DNA of 64,000 nt. Origin: Mesobacillus jeotgali. GTDB taxonomy: Bacteria; Bacillota; Bacilli; Bacillales; Cytobacillaceae. Positions 55,214-63,937 of this stretch are shown here, piece after piece (within the stretch, counting starts at the first letter, position 1; each line of letters opens with the position of its first letter). The notes beneath the pieces were generated by a model that was not told where the DNA came from, ran no database searches, and was given only the letters and a program-made list of their open reading frames with translations. The DNA lies in contig NZ_FVZC01000007.1 in the NCBI RefSeq assembly GCF_900166585.1, forward strand, positions 768,139 through 832,138. Direction: 5' to 3'. Position numbers and translations under genes: made by a program.

Positions 55214-55997
55214 ATATCTCGAAATGATCCGCATCCGTTTTTTAATGATGCTCGCGTACAGGACGAATTACTATACAGGTATCTTAATATATAGCATCAA
55301 CATCGGTGCCTACTATTTCCTCTGGAATGCGATCTATGGAGGGAAGGGTGAAATAGAGGGCTTGAGCGCCCTGCAGATGACCACCTATGTTGCAGTTGCC
55401 TGGATGGCTAGGGCATTTTATTTTAACAATATCGACAGGGAAATGGCGACGGAAATTAAAGAAGGAAAGGTAGCCGTCGAACTGATCAGGCCATACAGCT
55501 ATCTTGGCATGAAAACGATGCAGGGACTGGGGGAAGGGATTTTCAGATTGTTCTTCTTTTCCGTTCCTGGAATGGTAATCGTGGCCTTGATTTTTCCATT
55601 GGAGTTTTCCGCTGATGTTTCTACTTGGGGCATGTTTGCTATTTCAATCGTGCTAAGTTTCTTTATTAACACCCAATTGAACCTGCTTACGGGAATCACT
55701 ACTTTCTTCCTATATAATAATACGGGCCTGATTCGGGCCAAACGCGTCCTGATTGATTTGTTCTCAGGCCTATTGCTGCCAATCAGCTTCTTCCCGGGCT
55801 GGGCTCAGGAAATCATGAGATTCCTGCCATTTCAGGGGATCAGCTATATTCCAAGCATGATCTTTACCAATGGCTTCACAGGCGGGGAGGCAATCGAAGG
55901 GCTTATACTGCAGGCCGCATGGGTATTGATTTTAGTGATTCCAACCCAAATTCTGTGGGTCGTCGCGAAAAAACAATTGATCATACAGGGAGGGTGA
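55206..55997 (+). CDS. ABC-2 type permease subunit 1
   Basis: 263 residues, six membrane segments, starting MDKYLEMIRIRFLMMLAYRT with the typical short cytoplasmic helix containing a Tyr-Arg-x-Asn turn, and LLLPISFFPGWAQEIMRFLP before the last helices, a phrase conserved in ABC2_membrane_6. It overlaps the ATPase gene and ends 3 bases before the second permease, so the three genes form a coupled operon and the two permeases probably a heterodimer. Confidence 0.88.
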   Translation: MDKYLEMIRIRFLMMLAYRTNYYTGILIYSINIGAYYFLWNAIYGGKGEIEGLSALQMTTYVAVAWMARAFYFNNIDREMATEIKEGKVAVELIRPYSYLGMKTMQGLGEGIFRLFFFSVPGMVIVALIFPLEFSADVSTWGMFAISIVLSFFINTQLNLLTGITTFFLYNNTGLIRAKRVLIDLFSGLLLPISFFPGWAQEIMRFLPFQGISYIPSMIFTNGFTGGEAIEGLILQAAWVLILVIPTQILWVVAKKQLIIQGG

Positions 55998-56000
55998 CGA

Positions 56001-56786
56001 GTGTTCTACATCAGCATGTTCTTTCAATATGTCGCCCAGTATATGAAAACAAGACTTGAATACAGGGCGGATTTGGTTGTTGAAATTTTTTCTGATCTAT
56101 TATTCCAGGCTGTTAACCTGATCTTTATCCTTGTGGTATTTGACCATACAGAATTTCTGAATGGCTGGAGCCGGGATGAAATTATCTTTATTTATGGTTT
56201 TTTCCTAGTGCCATACGCGCTCTTTTCAGCATTTTTCAATATATGGGATTTCAATGAACGTTATATCGTTAAAGGAGAACTTGACCGGATCCTGACAAGG
56301 CCTATCCACAGTCTGTTCCAGATCATCCTGGAGCGCATGGAATTGGAGTCATTGTTCGGGGCAGTGACCGGCCTGGCTGTCATGTTTTATGCAGGGAGCC
56401 GTCTGGAACTTGAAGTAAGCTGGTCCGATCCTTTCTTGTTTATTTTGTTCGTCATAGGCGGAGTTCTTGTCTACGCAGGGATTTTTGTGTTGATTGCCTG
56501 CATCAGCTTCTGGGCAGATGCACGTACCTCGATTATGCCAATGATGTACAATATCGGAAATTACGGCCGTTATCCAGTCGATATCTATAACAAAGCAATC
56601 AGATTCGTGCTGACCTGGATCTTGCCATTCGCTTTTGTCGGAGTCTATCCCGCTGCCTATTTTCTCGGGAGGGACGAATGGTACGGTTATTCATTTTTAA
56701 CTCCAGTAATCGGGATCGTCTTCTTCGCCTTGTCTGTATTTGTTTGGAATGAAGGCGTAAAAAGATACCGCGGCGCCGGAAATTAA
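56001..56786 (+). CDS. ABC-2 type permease subunit 2
   Basis: 261 residues, six membrane segments. YMKTRLEYRADLVVEIFSDL at the N-terminus, LDRILTRPIHSLFQIILERM and the region SFWADARTSIMPMMYN and YPVDIYNKAIRF are typical of the second permease in these triads. GTG start 56001 follows GAGGGTGAC. A strong terminator follows, then the long 52-bp array. Confidence 0.88.
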   Translation: MFYISMFFQYVAQYMKTRLEYRADLVVEIFSDLLFQAVNLIFILVVFDHTEFLNGWSRDEIIFIYGFFLVPYALFSAFFNIWDFNERYIVKGELDRILTRPIHSLFQIILERMELESLFGAVTGLAVMFYAGSRLELEVSWSDPFLFILFVIGGVLVYAGIFVLIACISFWADARTSIMPMMYNIGNYGRYPVDIYNKAIRFVLTWILPFAFVGVYPAAYFLGRDEWYGYSFLTPVIGIVFFALSVFVWNEGVKRYRGAGN

Positions 56787-56799
56787 ATATTACTTAGTC

Positions 56800-56832
56800 A
56801 GACCGCTGCCAACGCGAGCAGCGGTCTTTTTG
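56800..56832 (+). terminator. Terminator of the ABC-2 operon
   Basis: AGACCGCTGC / GCAGCGGTCT around CAACGCGA, then TTTTTG. Confidence 0.9.
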
Positions 56833-56866
56833 TATTCAATGTTGTTGCGGCAGATTATTGCTTGGG

Positions 56867-57690
56867 AGAGGAATGTTTGTCAGAAGTAAGTAAGGAGAAC
56901 TTTGGACAGGATTGGGGGTGGAAGGAGAAAAGCTGTCAGAAGTGGGGTTGACTTTGGACAGGATTGGGGGTGGAAAGAGAAAAGCTGTCAGAAGTGGGGT
57001 TGACTTTGGACAGGTTTGGAGTTGGGAGACGAAAAGCTGTCAGAAGTGGGGGTGACTTTGGACAGGTATGGGGATGGAAGGGGAAAAGCTGTCAGAAGTA
57101 AGGTGGACTTTGGACAGGTTTGGGGATGGAAGGGGAAAAGCTGTCAGAAGTAAGGTGGACTTTGGACAGGTTTGGAGTTGGGAGACGAAAAGCTGTCAGA
57201 AGTGGGGTTGACTTTGGACAGGTTTGGAGTTGGGAGACGAAAAGCTGTCAGAAGTGGGGTTGACTTTGGACAGGTTTGGGGATGGAAGGGGAAAAGCTGT
57301 CAGAAGTAAGGTGGACTTTGGACAGGTTTGGGGATGGAAGGGGAAAAGCTGTCAGAAGTAAGGGCGACTTTGGACAGGTTTGGGGGTGGAAGGAGAAAAG
57401 CTGTCAGAAGTAAGGTGGACTTTGGACAGGATTGGGGGTGGAAGGAGAAAAGCTGTCAGAAGTAAGGCGGACTTTGGACAGGTTTGGGGATGGAAGGGGA
57501 AAAGCTGTCAGAAGCAGGGTCGGCTTTGGACAGGTTTGGGGGTGGAAGGAGAAAAGCTGTCAGAAGTAAGGTGGACTTTGGACAGGTTTGGGGGTGGAAG
57601 GGGAAAAGCTGTCAGAAGCCATGAGAACATTGGACAGGTTCAAGGCTAGAAGGAGAAAAGCTGCCAGAATTAAAATCGACTTTTGGCATT
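56867..57690. repeat. 52-bp tandem array, about 15-16 units, purine-rich plus strand
   Basis: GGACAGG begins at 56904 and recurs every 52 bases without exception to 57632 (15 positions), with partial units on both sides. Each unit also has GAAAAGCTGTCAGAAG, so GACAG and CTGTC form an inverted pair. Between them lies a G-rich variable block (TTTGGGGATGGAAGGGG or ATTGGGGGTGGAAGGAG). Units differ at a few positions and variant types recur non-adjacently, indicating block duplications. No frame is conserved. Confidence 0.93.
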
Positions 57691-57809
57691 ATGTCAGTTT
57701 TTAATCCATAAATTTACCAGTCAGAATTCCCGCTATATGGACTTGCTTGCATACTCCCATTTTTAAGAGCGTATAGTGAAGGGAGAGAAGCAGGAAATGG
57801 GGCTTGAAA

Positions 57810-58217
57810 ATGCAATATTACATTTCGGTCACGTTAATCATTTTAGCTATATTTTTAAGTCTAAGGACATTATTTATCCCTCATAAGATTAAAGGCAAGC
57901 AGGTCTCTTTTGAGAATTTCATCACGCTTGCCCTGATATATGCTACGGTAATGGCAGGATTTGGACTTTTATATTATTTACTCGATCTTAAAGGGATCTG
58001 GGTGCTGTCAGATGTGAGCATGCGTCCAAGCACATCTTCATATGAGAGAATGGCAACAAGTATGTACTTTAGTGCAATTACCCTGTTTTCTGTGGGGTAC
58101 GGCGACATTGCACCAATCGGGATAGGCCGGGTGATTGCTGTTCTCGAGGCGCTTATTGGTTATACCATCCCTGCGGCGTTTGTCACCAGGGCTATGTTTG
58201 ACCAAAAAAGATCTTAA
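57810..58217 (+). CDS. Two-helix potassium channel protein
   Basis: 135 residues. An N-terminal membrane helix (about 4-21), a second at about 37-58, then the pore region with selectivity filter TLFSVGYGDIAP and a final helix. This is the Ion_trans_2 pore module; the extra N-terminal helix makes three membrane segments. No RCK/TrkA-N regulatory domain follows, so it would be a simple pore or need a partner. ATG 57810 follows GGGG; TTG 57804 is possible. Confidence 0.82.
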   Translation: MQYYISVTLIILAIFLSLRTLFIPHKIKGKQVSFENFITLALIYATVMAGFGLLYYLLDLKGIWVLSDVSMRPSTSSYERMATSMYFSAITLFSVGYGDIAPIGIGRVIAVLEALIGYTIPAAFVTRAMFDQKRS

Positions 58218-58294
58218 TAAACTCTCCGATTTGTATTCCAATCCAAAATTAGATAGGCTAAGGGTAAAACAACCTTATTTTGGAGGGATACATA

Positions 58295-58762
58295 ATGACA
58301 CTGTCAATAGGTGAAAAAGCTCCAGTATTTGAACTGCCAGCAAGCAATGGCGAGACCGTTAAGCTTTCTGATTTTGCAGGAAAGAATGTAGTGCTTTATT
58401 TTTACCCAAAGGATATGACTCCAGGCTGTACAACAGAAGCGTGTGATTTCAGGGATCATCATGAAAGTTTTGAAGGATTGAATGCAGTTATTCTTGGTGT
58501 CAGCCCGGACCCAATCAACCGGCATGAAAAATTTATAGCAAAGCATGGTCTGCCTTTCCTCCTTCTGGCAGATGAAGATCACAAAACAGCTGAAGATTAT
58601 GGAGTGTGGCAGCTTAAGAAAAATTTTGGCAAGGAATACATGGGTATCGAGAGATCAACCTTCATAATAGATAAGGAAGGCAATCTTGTTAAGGAATGGC
58701 GAAAAGTGAAAGTGAAAGGCCATGTGGAAGAAGCACTGGAATTTATTAAAGAAAACCTTTAA
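58295..58762 (+). CDS. bcp: Thioredoxin-dependent thiol peroxidase (Bcp, YgaF)
   Basis: 155 residues, a PrxQ/Bcp-type peroxiredoxin that reduces peroxides with thioredoxin. Peroxidatic Cys45 and resolving Cys50 are in MTPGCTTEACDFRD, the five-apart arrangement of this class. ATG 58295 lies 9-10 bases after GGAGGG. In B. subtilis ygaF sits before perR; here a TetR gene, a dehydrogenase and an adenosyltransferase are between them. No PerR box was seen directly upstream. Confidence 0.93.
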   Translation: MTLSIGEKAPVFELPASNGETVKLSDFAGKNVVLYFYPKDMTPGCTTEACDFRDHHESFEGLNAVILGVSPDPINRHEKFIAKHGLPFLLLADEDHKTAEDYGVWQLKKNFGKEYMGIERSTFIIDKEGNLVKEWRKVKVKGHVEEALEFIKENL

Positions 58763-58768
58763 TCGTGA

Positions 58769-58795
58769 AGACAGCCAGCGTCGGCTGTCTTTATT
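58769..58795 (+). terminator. bcp terminator
   Basis: AGACAGCC-AGCGTC-GGCTGTCT then TTATT. Confidence 0.85.
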
Positions 58796-58884
58796 GCTGC
58801 TCTAAGGAAAGTTCTAGGTTAAAATAGTGACATATTGAAATATGACCAGTCCGTCAATCTGCTTTTTATTGGGAGGCTATATGA

Positions 58885-59751
58885 GTGAAGGAAAAAGAAA
58901 AAGCAATTATCGAAGCTGCGATAAAGCTTTATGCGACGAAAGGATTTGCTTCCACTTCGGTCCAGGAAATCGTTAACGAGAGCGGAATTTCCAAGGGAGC
59001 TTTTTATCTATATTTCAAATCCAAGGAAGCTTTGTTGATCGCAATCCTTGAATATTATTTTGATTATATACAAAAGAAGCTGGAAGTATTTGAAAGTGAG
59101 AGTCTGCCCCCAAGGGTGAAGTTTGGTTTTCAGCTGAGGGCCTTATTCGATACCATGCTTGAACATAAAGAATTTATCATCATGCAATCAAGGGAACAGG
59201 CGATTCCTTTGAATGAAGAGGTAAAGGAATTAATGATCCGCAAGTATTACGAAGCGCAAATGTTCTATCAGCATAGTCTGCGAGAAATATACGGGAAAAA
59301 AGCGGAACCGCATCTCTGGGACCTTGCACTTATGCTGGAAGGCTTTTTTAACTCTTATATAAAGTTGCTCCTTTTCAATCCGGAGGGTTTTAAAACTGAT
59401 GAATTAGTTGACTATTTACTGAGAAGAGTGGATTCATTAGTTGAGGGGCTGGAGGGTGAGGATCCGATAGCCACAGAAGAAAAAGTGGATGAACTGATCA
59501 AAAAGACAAAAGCATACTTCCTAACGGATGGTCAGGAAATAACAAAGATAATCGGGGAAATGAAACTAGCTATTTCCAATCTTGATAATTGTGAAAATCT
59601 GCGGATTTCACTAGAAGTACTGGAGAGTGAAATAGAGAGGGAAGTCCCTAGGATCCCGGTGATCCAGGGGATGCTGTCTAATTTCAAGGATGAACCATCA
59701 CTTGAATCGTATTATCGATCAATTGCGAAAATTTATCATTTAAAATCATAA
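58885..59751 (+). CDS. TetR/AcrR family transcriptional regulator
   Basis: 288 residues, about 90 longer than a typical TetR repressor. N-terminal HTH: IIEAAIKLYATKGFASTSVQ, EIVNESGISKGAFYLYFKSKEALL. The ligand domain is followed by an acidic, helical extension (from about 190). GTG start 58885 lies nine bases after GGGAGG; the ATG at 58880 is in another frame. No transporter or enzyme gene directly beside it on the same message, so the target is unknown; long TetRs of this build in bacilli often control RND or ABC efflux. Confidence 0.88.
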   Translation: MKEKEKAIIEAAIKLYATKGFASTSVQEIVNESGISKGAFYLYFKSKEALLIAILEYYFDYIQKKLEVFESESLPPRVKFGFQLRALFDTMLEHKEFIIMQSREQAIPLNEEVKELMIRKYYEAQMFYQHSLREIYGKKAEPHLWDLALMLEGFFNSYIKLLLFNPEGFKTDELVDYLLRRVDSLVEGLEGEDPIATEEKVDELIKKTKAYFLTDGQEITKIIGEMKLAISNLDNCENLRISLEVLESEIEREVPRIPVIQGMLSNFKDEPSLESYYRSIAKIYHLKS

Positions 59752-59848
59752 AATTCCCGCCTATTTTTTTCAATACAGGCTACTGTCCATTCATTTCAGC
59801 TATAAGTGAATATCATTGTATTAGGGCATACCTCCTCAAAACGATTTA

Positions 59849-59878
59849 GCGGGCTTAAACAGCCCGCCTTTTTTTGTT
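59849..59878 (+). terminator. Terminator after the TetR gene
   Basis: GCGGGCT-TAAAC-AGCCCGC then CTTTTTTTG. Confidence 0.88.
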
Positions 59879-59954
59879 TTAACACGCTTGGAAGTTGTTT
59901 AATTAAGTGAAAATTAATACAATTATTAATACCATATTAACGAAGGGTTGGGTA

Positions 59955-60902
59955 ATGATGAAAATTTACTCCTCGATTCTTCCGGCTGAAGCGTTGCAGG
60001 AAGATGTAAAAAATGAATTCCCTCAGGTGAGCTTCGATTTTTATAAAGGTATAAATGAAGAACTTTTTTTTGATGCGGATATTTTTCTTACATACGGTGA
60101 AGATTTGACGGAAGCACTGGTCGAAAAGGCTAATAAACTTAAATGGATTATGGTCATGTCTGCCGGGCTGGATAGAATGCCCTTTGATGCATGCAAAAAG
60201 CGGGGGATTCTGGTAACGAATGTAAGGGGAATCCATAAAATTCCGATGGCTGAATTTACACTTGGGATGATGCTGCAGCATGTGAAACAGATGAAGTCAT
60301 TATGGTCTAATGAACAAAGCCGAACATGGGAACGTAAATTGCCAATGGGAGAATTATACGGCAAGACTTTGCTCATTCTAGGTATAGGTGCAATTGGCGG
60401 AGAAGTGGCTCGTTTGGCAAAAGCTTTTAATATGCGAACAATTGGTGTGAATCGAAGTGGCCGTGAATCCGACTGGGCAGACGAAATGTATACGATGGAC
60501 AACTTTAGGAAGGCCTTGCCAGCAGCCGATTTCATAGTATCTGTATTGCCGAGTACGAAAGAAACAAAGCATTTCCTCGATTTAAGCGATTTTGACCTGA
60601 TGAAAGACACTGCCGTATTTATTAATATCGGCCGTGGTGATTTAGTGAAGGATGAGGTTTTATTAAAAGCACTGCAGGAAAAAAAGATAGCACATGCTTA
60701 TTTGGATGTTTTCTACATAGAACCCTTAAAGGAAAGTCATCCGTTCTGGAAAATGGACAATGTAACCGTCACACCTCATATATCAAGTCTGACCAAAAAT
60801 TATATGCCAAGATCCTTTGAAATTTTTAAACAAAATCTTCATACCTATATTAGAAATGGCACGGATTTTATAAATGTGATTGATATGGACAGGGGGTACT
60901 AA
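59955..60902 (+). CDS. D-2-hydroxyacid dehydrogenase family protein
   Basis: 315 residues. NAD-binding loop GIGAIGGEVARLAKAF (142-157), then Arg227 in INIGRGDLV, Glu256 in YIEPLKESHPFW and His275 in TPHIS, the catalytic triad of the family. MSAGLDRMPFDACKKRGILV is the substrate-side signature. ATG 59955 is preferred to GTG 59907, which has no ribosome site. Three bases before the next gene, so co-transcribed with it. Substrate (glyoxylate, hydroxypyruvate, other 2-oxoacid) not determinable. Confidence 0.88.
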   Translation: MMKIYSSILPAEALQEDVKNEFPQVSFDFYKGINEELFFDADIFLTYGEDLTEALVEKANKLKWIMVMSAGLDRMPFDACKKRGILVTNVRGIHKIPMAEFTLGMMLQHVKQMKSLWSNEQSRTWERKLPMGELYGKTLLILGIGAIGGEVARLAKAFNMRTIGVNRSGRESDWADEMYTMDNFRKALPAADFIVSVLPSTKETKHFLDLSDFDLMKDTAVFINIGRGDLVKDEVLLKALQEKKIAHAYLDVFYIEPLKESHPFWKMDNVTVTPHISSLTKNYMPRSFEIFKQNLHTYIRNGTDFINVIDMDRGY

Positions 60903-60905
60903 GAT

Positions 60906-61466
60906 ATGAAAATCTATACGAAGACTGGTGACAAAGGAACAACATCGCTGATTTATGGAACCAGGGTAGGGAAGAACGATAAACGTGTAGAAGCATATGG
61001 AACATGTGATGAGACCAATTCAATGATTGGCCTGGCAATCAGCTATCTTAATAGTGAGTATTTCAGCGGCAAGGAAGAAATGCTGCAAATATTCCATAAG
61101 ATCCAGACAGTTATGTTCCATGTTGGAGCTGAATTGGCTACTCCTTCCGGTAAAGAAGTAAAATGGGTCCTTGATGAAAAAGATATAGAAGAGCTGGAAG
61201 AAAAAATCGACACATGGGATACTTTGCTTCCACAATTGACTAATTTCATTCTTCCAGGCGGCCACCAGGCCGGAGCAGCACTTCATGTAGCAAGGACGGT
61301 TGCAAGAAGAGCAGAACGCGAGGCTGTTGGGTTAGGGGATGAAGTAAACCCGCTAGTCCTTTCATATTTGAATCGATTGTCGGACTTCTTGTTTGTGGCC
61401 GCAAGGTATGTGAATATGCATCTTGGAGCAACAGAGCAAACATTGCATCAAGGGTCAAGATTGTAA
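60906..61466 (+). CDS. PduO-type ATP:cob(I)alamin adenosyltransferase
   Basis: 186 residues. N-terminal KIYTKTGDKGTTSLIYGTRV binds ATP; VEAYGTCDETNSMIGLA and the C-terminal RTVARRAEREAV and NRLSDFLFVAARYVN are the conserved active-site helices. It makes adenosylcobalamin, the cofactor for enzymes such as methylmalonyl-CoA mutase. The link to the preceding dehydrogenase is unexplained. B. subtilis has a homologue, YvqK, elsewhere in its genome. Confidence 0.93.
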   Translation: MKIYTKTGDKGTTSLIYGTRVGKNDKRVEAYGTCDETNSMIGLAISYLNSEYFSGKEEMLQIFHKIQTVMFHVGAELATPSGKEVKWVLDEKDIEELEEKIDTWDTLLPQLTNFILPGGHQAGAALHVARTVARRAEREAVGLGDEVNPLVLSYLNRLSDFLFVAARYVNMHLGATEQTLHQGSRL

Positions 61467-61486
61467 ATGTTTATGGTATGGCAATA

Positions 61487-61533
61487 TTGACAAAAGTGGA
61501 ATGAAATTAGTACACTAATTATAAATATTATAA
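61487..61533 (+). promoter_or_regulatory. perR promoter with PerR box
   Basis: TTGACA (61487-61492), 18 bases, TACACT (61511-61516). Just after the -10 box, 61519-61533 reads TTATAAATATTATAA, which differs from the PerR box TTATAATNATTATAA at one defined position. A second half-like ATTATAAT lies at 61541. This is the layout for PerR autorepression. Confidence 0.88.
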
Positions 61534-61573
61534 AATAAGAATTATAATCTAAAGTAAAGTGAGGTGCATGGCG

Positions 61574-62011
61574 GTGGTACAGAGTCAGTTGAAAGAAGCC
61601 CTTGATACCTTGAAGGATACAGGAGTCCGTATTACTCCGCAACGTCATGCGATACTCGAATATTTAATAAGCTCAATGTCGCACCCTACAGCTGACGAGA
61701 TATATAAAGCGCTTGAAGGAAAGTTCCCAAATATGAGTGTTGCGACGGTTTATAATAATTTGAGAGTATTCCGTGAAGTTGGATTAGTTAAGGAACTGAC
61801 GTATGGGGATGCCTCCAGTCGTTTTGACTTTGTGACTTCCCATCATTATCATGTCATTTGCGATAAGTGCGGGAAAATCGTTGACTTCCATTACCCCGGC
61901 CTTGACGAAGTTGAACACCTGGCTTCCCATGTAACGGGTTTTAAAGTCGGTCACCATAGAATGGAAATTTACGGCACTTGCCCGGATTGTTCCGCAAAGG
62001 AAGTCCACTAA
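61574..62011 (+). CDS. perR: Peroxide-responsive repressor PerR
   Basis: 145 residues from GTG 61574, which gives the same length and residue numbering as B. subtilis PerR. All functional residues fall in place: metal ligands His37, Asp85, His91, His93 and Asp104 (His37 and His91 are the ones oxidised by peroxide), and the structural zinc cysteines 96, 99, 136 and 139. GAGGTG lies 7 bases before the GTG; ATG 61568 is too close to it. PerR represses katA, ahpCF, mrgA, hemA and its own gene. The PerR box on its promoter supports autoregulation. Confidence 0.96.
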   Translation: MVQSQLKEALDTLKDTGVRITPQRHAILEYLISSMSHPTADEIYKALEGKFPNMSVATVYNNLRVFREVGLVKELTYGDASSRFDFVTSHHYHVICDKCGKIVDFHYPGLDEVEHLASHVTGFKVGHHRMEIYGTCPDCSAKEVH

Positions 62012-62021
62012 TCAATGACGG

Positions 62022-62050
62022 CTGATGGCATACGCTATCAGTTTTCTTTT
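62022..62050 (+). terminator. perR terminator
   Basis: CTGATGGC-ATAC-GCTATCAG (one G-T pair) then TTTTCTTTTTTT. Confidence 0.8.
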
Positions 62051-62202
62051 TTTATGTGCTGCCTTTTAACAGCTGTTCCAGGTGCTTTTCTCGAAAAGCT
62101 GAAGCTGTAAATGAGATATCTGAAGCCTTATGGGACATGCAGACACCATAACATAGTTCCACGGAATGATAAGTTGAAGGTTCGAAATGGAATTGTAACC
62201 GA

Positions 62203-62239
62203 ATAAAAAAGAACTCGGCTGATTCCGAGTTCTATTTTT
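62203..62239 (-). terminator. ygzB terminator
   Basis: AGAACTCGG / CCGAGTTCT stem overlapping the ygzB stop, with T-runs available in both directions. Confidence 0.85.
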
Positions 62240-62582
62240 GTTGCTTTCGATTATACTGTTCGTCAAACTCCTTGCCCTCCAAAGACGGGTCAAGGGTTAA
62301 CGGTTCATTGCAATACATGCAAATATCCACCCGGCCAAGCATTTTGGTGTGTTTTCCGCAGTTCGGACAGACAACCTGTACTGTTTTTGTCGATAACATT
62401 CCAATCCAAAAATAAACAACCGTGCTTGCAACTATGAAAAGCAATCCCAGGATCATGAAAATTGTCATGACCAATGGGGAGTTGCGAAAGAAAATACCTG
62501 CATACATAACGATAAAGCCTATGAAAATCAGGCTCAACGCAAAAGTGCGGATCTTATTTATTTTATTAGAATATTTAGCCAT
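62232..62582 (-). CDS. ygzB: YgzB family membrane protein (UPF0295)
   Basis: 116 residues. Two membrane helices (about 12-32 and 37-62), then a zinc-ribbon-like tail with [20 protein letters not shown], four cysteines in two CxxC pairs. The family is restricted to Bacillaceae; function unknown. In B. subtilis it also follows perR in opposite orientation and precedes ygxA, as here. Its position next to perR has not been tied to oxidative stress by anything visible in the sequence. Confidence 0.9.
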   Translation of the reverse strand: MAKYSNKINKIRTFALSLIFIGFIVMYAGIFFRNSPLVMTIFMILGLLFIVASTVVYFWIGMLSTKTVQVVCPNCGKHTKMLGRVDICMYCNEPLTLDPSLEGKEFDEQYNRKQQK

Positions 62583-62740
62583 TGAAATTTCCCTCCCTAA
62601 AATCTAACTATATCATATCATTTACGGCAAGATAATCATAAAATTGTCGATGTCTATGTCGAAAATTGTCTAGATGAAATGAAGGAGATTTTATATAATT
62701 GTCGAACATATATGCTAACAAACAAATGGAGGAGTTTATT

Positions 62741-63616
62741 ATGGAGGATATCCTTCGTTCAATTTATCAAGAACGCGCAAGCCACCCTAATACCGTAGGA
62801 GTGGTTTTGGTGGAAAAAAGGCACAAAGCCATCGCAGCTACTGATACATTCGATGCGATCTTACTTATTATAGTGAAAGAAAATAATGAGCCTGTTTTTA
62901 TTAAGCATTATTCCTACAAGAATAAAAAAGCAGCTATGCATATTGTTACGGAAAAGCAAATTAATGACTGGCTACTTACTGGAAGCAATAAAAAAATTAT
63001 TGATTGGCTTTATAATGGGAAAATTGTTTTTGATCGAAATGAAAGGATTGCCAACCTGAAGCATGAACTAAGGGAATTTCCATTTTTCGGCCGTAAGATT
63101 AAAATGGGGATCGAGTTTGCGAAACTCATTAGAAGGTACTCCGATGGAAAAATGTTATTCGATAACCTCAATTACTTAGATGCCTATAATCATGTTGTTC
63201 ATTCATTACATCATCTGGCCAGACTTGCGGTCATAGAAAATGGCTTCCATCCGGAAGTGACGGTCTGGCATCAAGTAAAACAAATCGAGCCCGAGATCTA
63301 TAAACTATATGAAGAATTGATTTGCAGTGAAGAGACAATAGAAAAAAGATTAGAGCTTTTGTTCCTGGCAAGTGAATTCTTGATTCATCAGAGGACAAAA
63401 GTAGGAAGCCAGCATTTGGTTGAATTGATGGAAGGCAAAGAATATTGGGCATTCAGTGAGTTGATGTCACACCCAGAGCTCTCGCCGTACAACGTTGATT
63501 TAGGAATACTTTTAGAATATCTAATTGATAAGAAGGTCATTGAAGTAGTGAACATTGAAACAAAAGGACAGGGTATTTACCACAGGAATTATAAGGTAGC
63601 CGAAAAGTTATCCTGA
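62741..63616 (+). CDS. ygxA: Nucleotidyltransferase-like protein YgxA
   Basis: 291 residues from ATG 62741 (GGAGGAG ten bases upstream; the frame extends further back). MEDILRSIYQERASHPNTVG opens a nucleotidyltransferase-like domain with TDTFDAILLIIV, followed by a helical domain (YLDAYNHVVHSLHHLARLAV) and a winged-helix-like end. Family role unknown. It is the gene just before the rrnD operon in B. subtilis, matching the rRNA genes that follow here. Confidence 0.88.
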   Translation: MEDILRSIYQERASHPNTVGVVLVEKRHKAIAATDTFDAILLIIVKENNEPVFIKHYSYKNKKAAMHIVTEKQINDWLLTGSNKKIIDWLYNGKIVFDRNERIANLKHELREFPFFGRKIKMGIEFAKLIRRYSDGKMLFDNLNYLDAYNHVVHSLHHLARLAVIENGFHPEVTVWHQVKQIEPEIYKLYEELICSEETIEKRLELLFLASEFLIHQRTKVGSQHLVELMEGKEYWAFSELMSHPELSPYNVDLGILLEYLIDKKVIEVVNIETKGQGIYHRNYKVAEKLS

Positions 63617-63634
63617 AAAAGCGAAAAAAACATA

Positions 63635-63663
63635 TTGACCATTTGAAAATTACTTGGTATATT
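63635..63663 (+). promoter_or_regulatory. rRNA operon promoter P1
   Basis: TTGACC (63635-63640), 17 bases, TATATT (63658-63663). First of two tandem promoters in front of the 16S gene. Confidence 0.88.
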
Positions 63664-63762
63664 AATAACCGTCGCTGCGAAACAAAGAAAAAATATATTC
63701 GCGGCAGACGGTTACAACTTTAAAAGTATTTTTCACACGAAAACATTTTTGAAAAAAAGATG

Positions 63763-63791
63763 TTGACATGAAAAGTGCTGGATGTTATATT
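63763..63791 (+). promoter_or_regulatory. rRNA operon promoter P2
   Basis: TTGACA (63763-63768), 17 bases, TATATT (63786-63791). Closer to consensus than P1; 128 bp downstream of it. Confidence 0.9.
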
Positions 63792-63826
63792 AGTAAAGTC
63801 GCTTCTGGGCGACATGCTAACTAACT

Positions 63827-63836
63827 TGCTCTTTGA
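63827..63836 (+). promoter_or_regulatory. boxA antitermination element in the rRNA leader
   Basis: TGCTCTTTGA is the NusB/NusE-binding boxA sequence found in rRNA leaders of bacilli; it precedes the 16S gene by about 100 bases. Confidence 0.8.
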
Positions 63837-63937
63837 AAACTAAACAAACAAGCGTCAACAAACAATAAATTAATCATGGCTTCTATTATAGAAGAACATG
63901 AGCCAACGTTTTAACTTATGAGCTAACTCATAACTCT

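Noticed and set aside
57380..57649. 89-codon frame with repeated peptide phrases (LSEVRWTLDR, GQVWGW)
   Set aside because: It lies wholly inside the 52-bp array; since 52 is not divisible by three, each unit is read in a different frame and no ribosome site is present.
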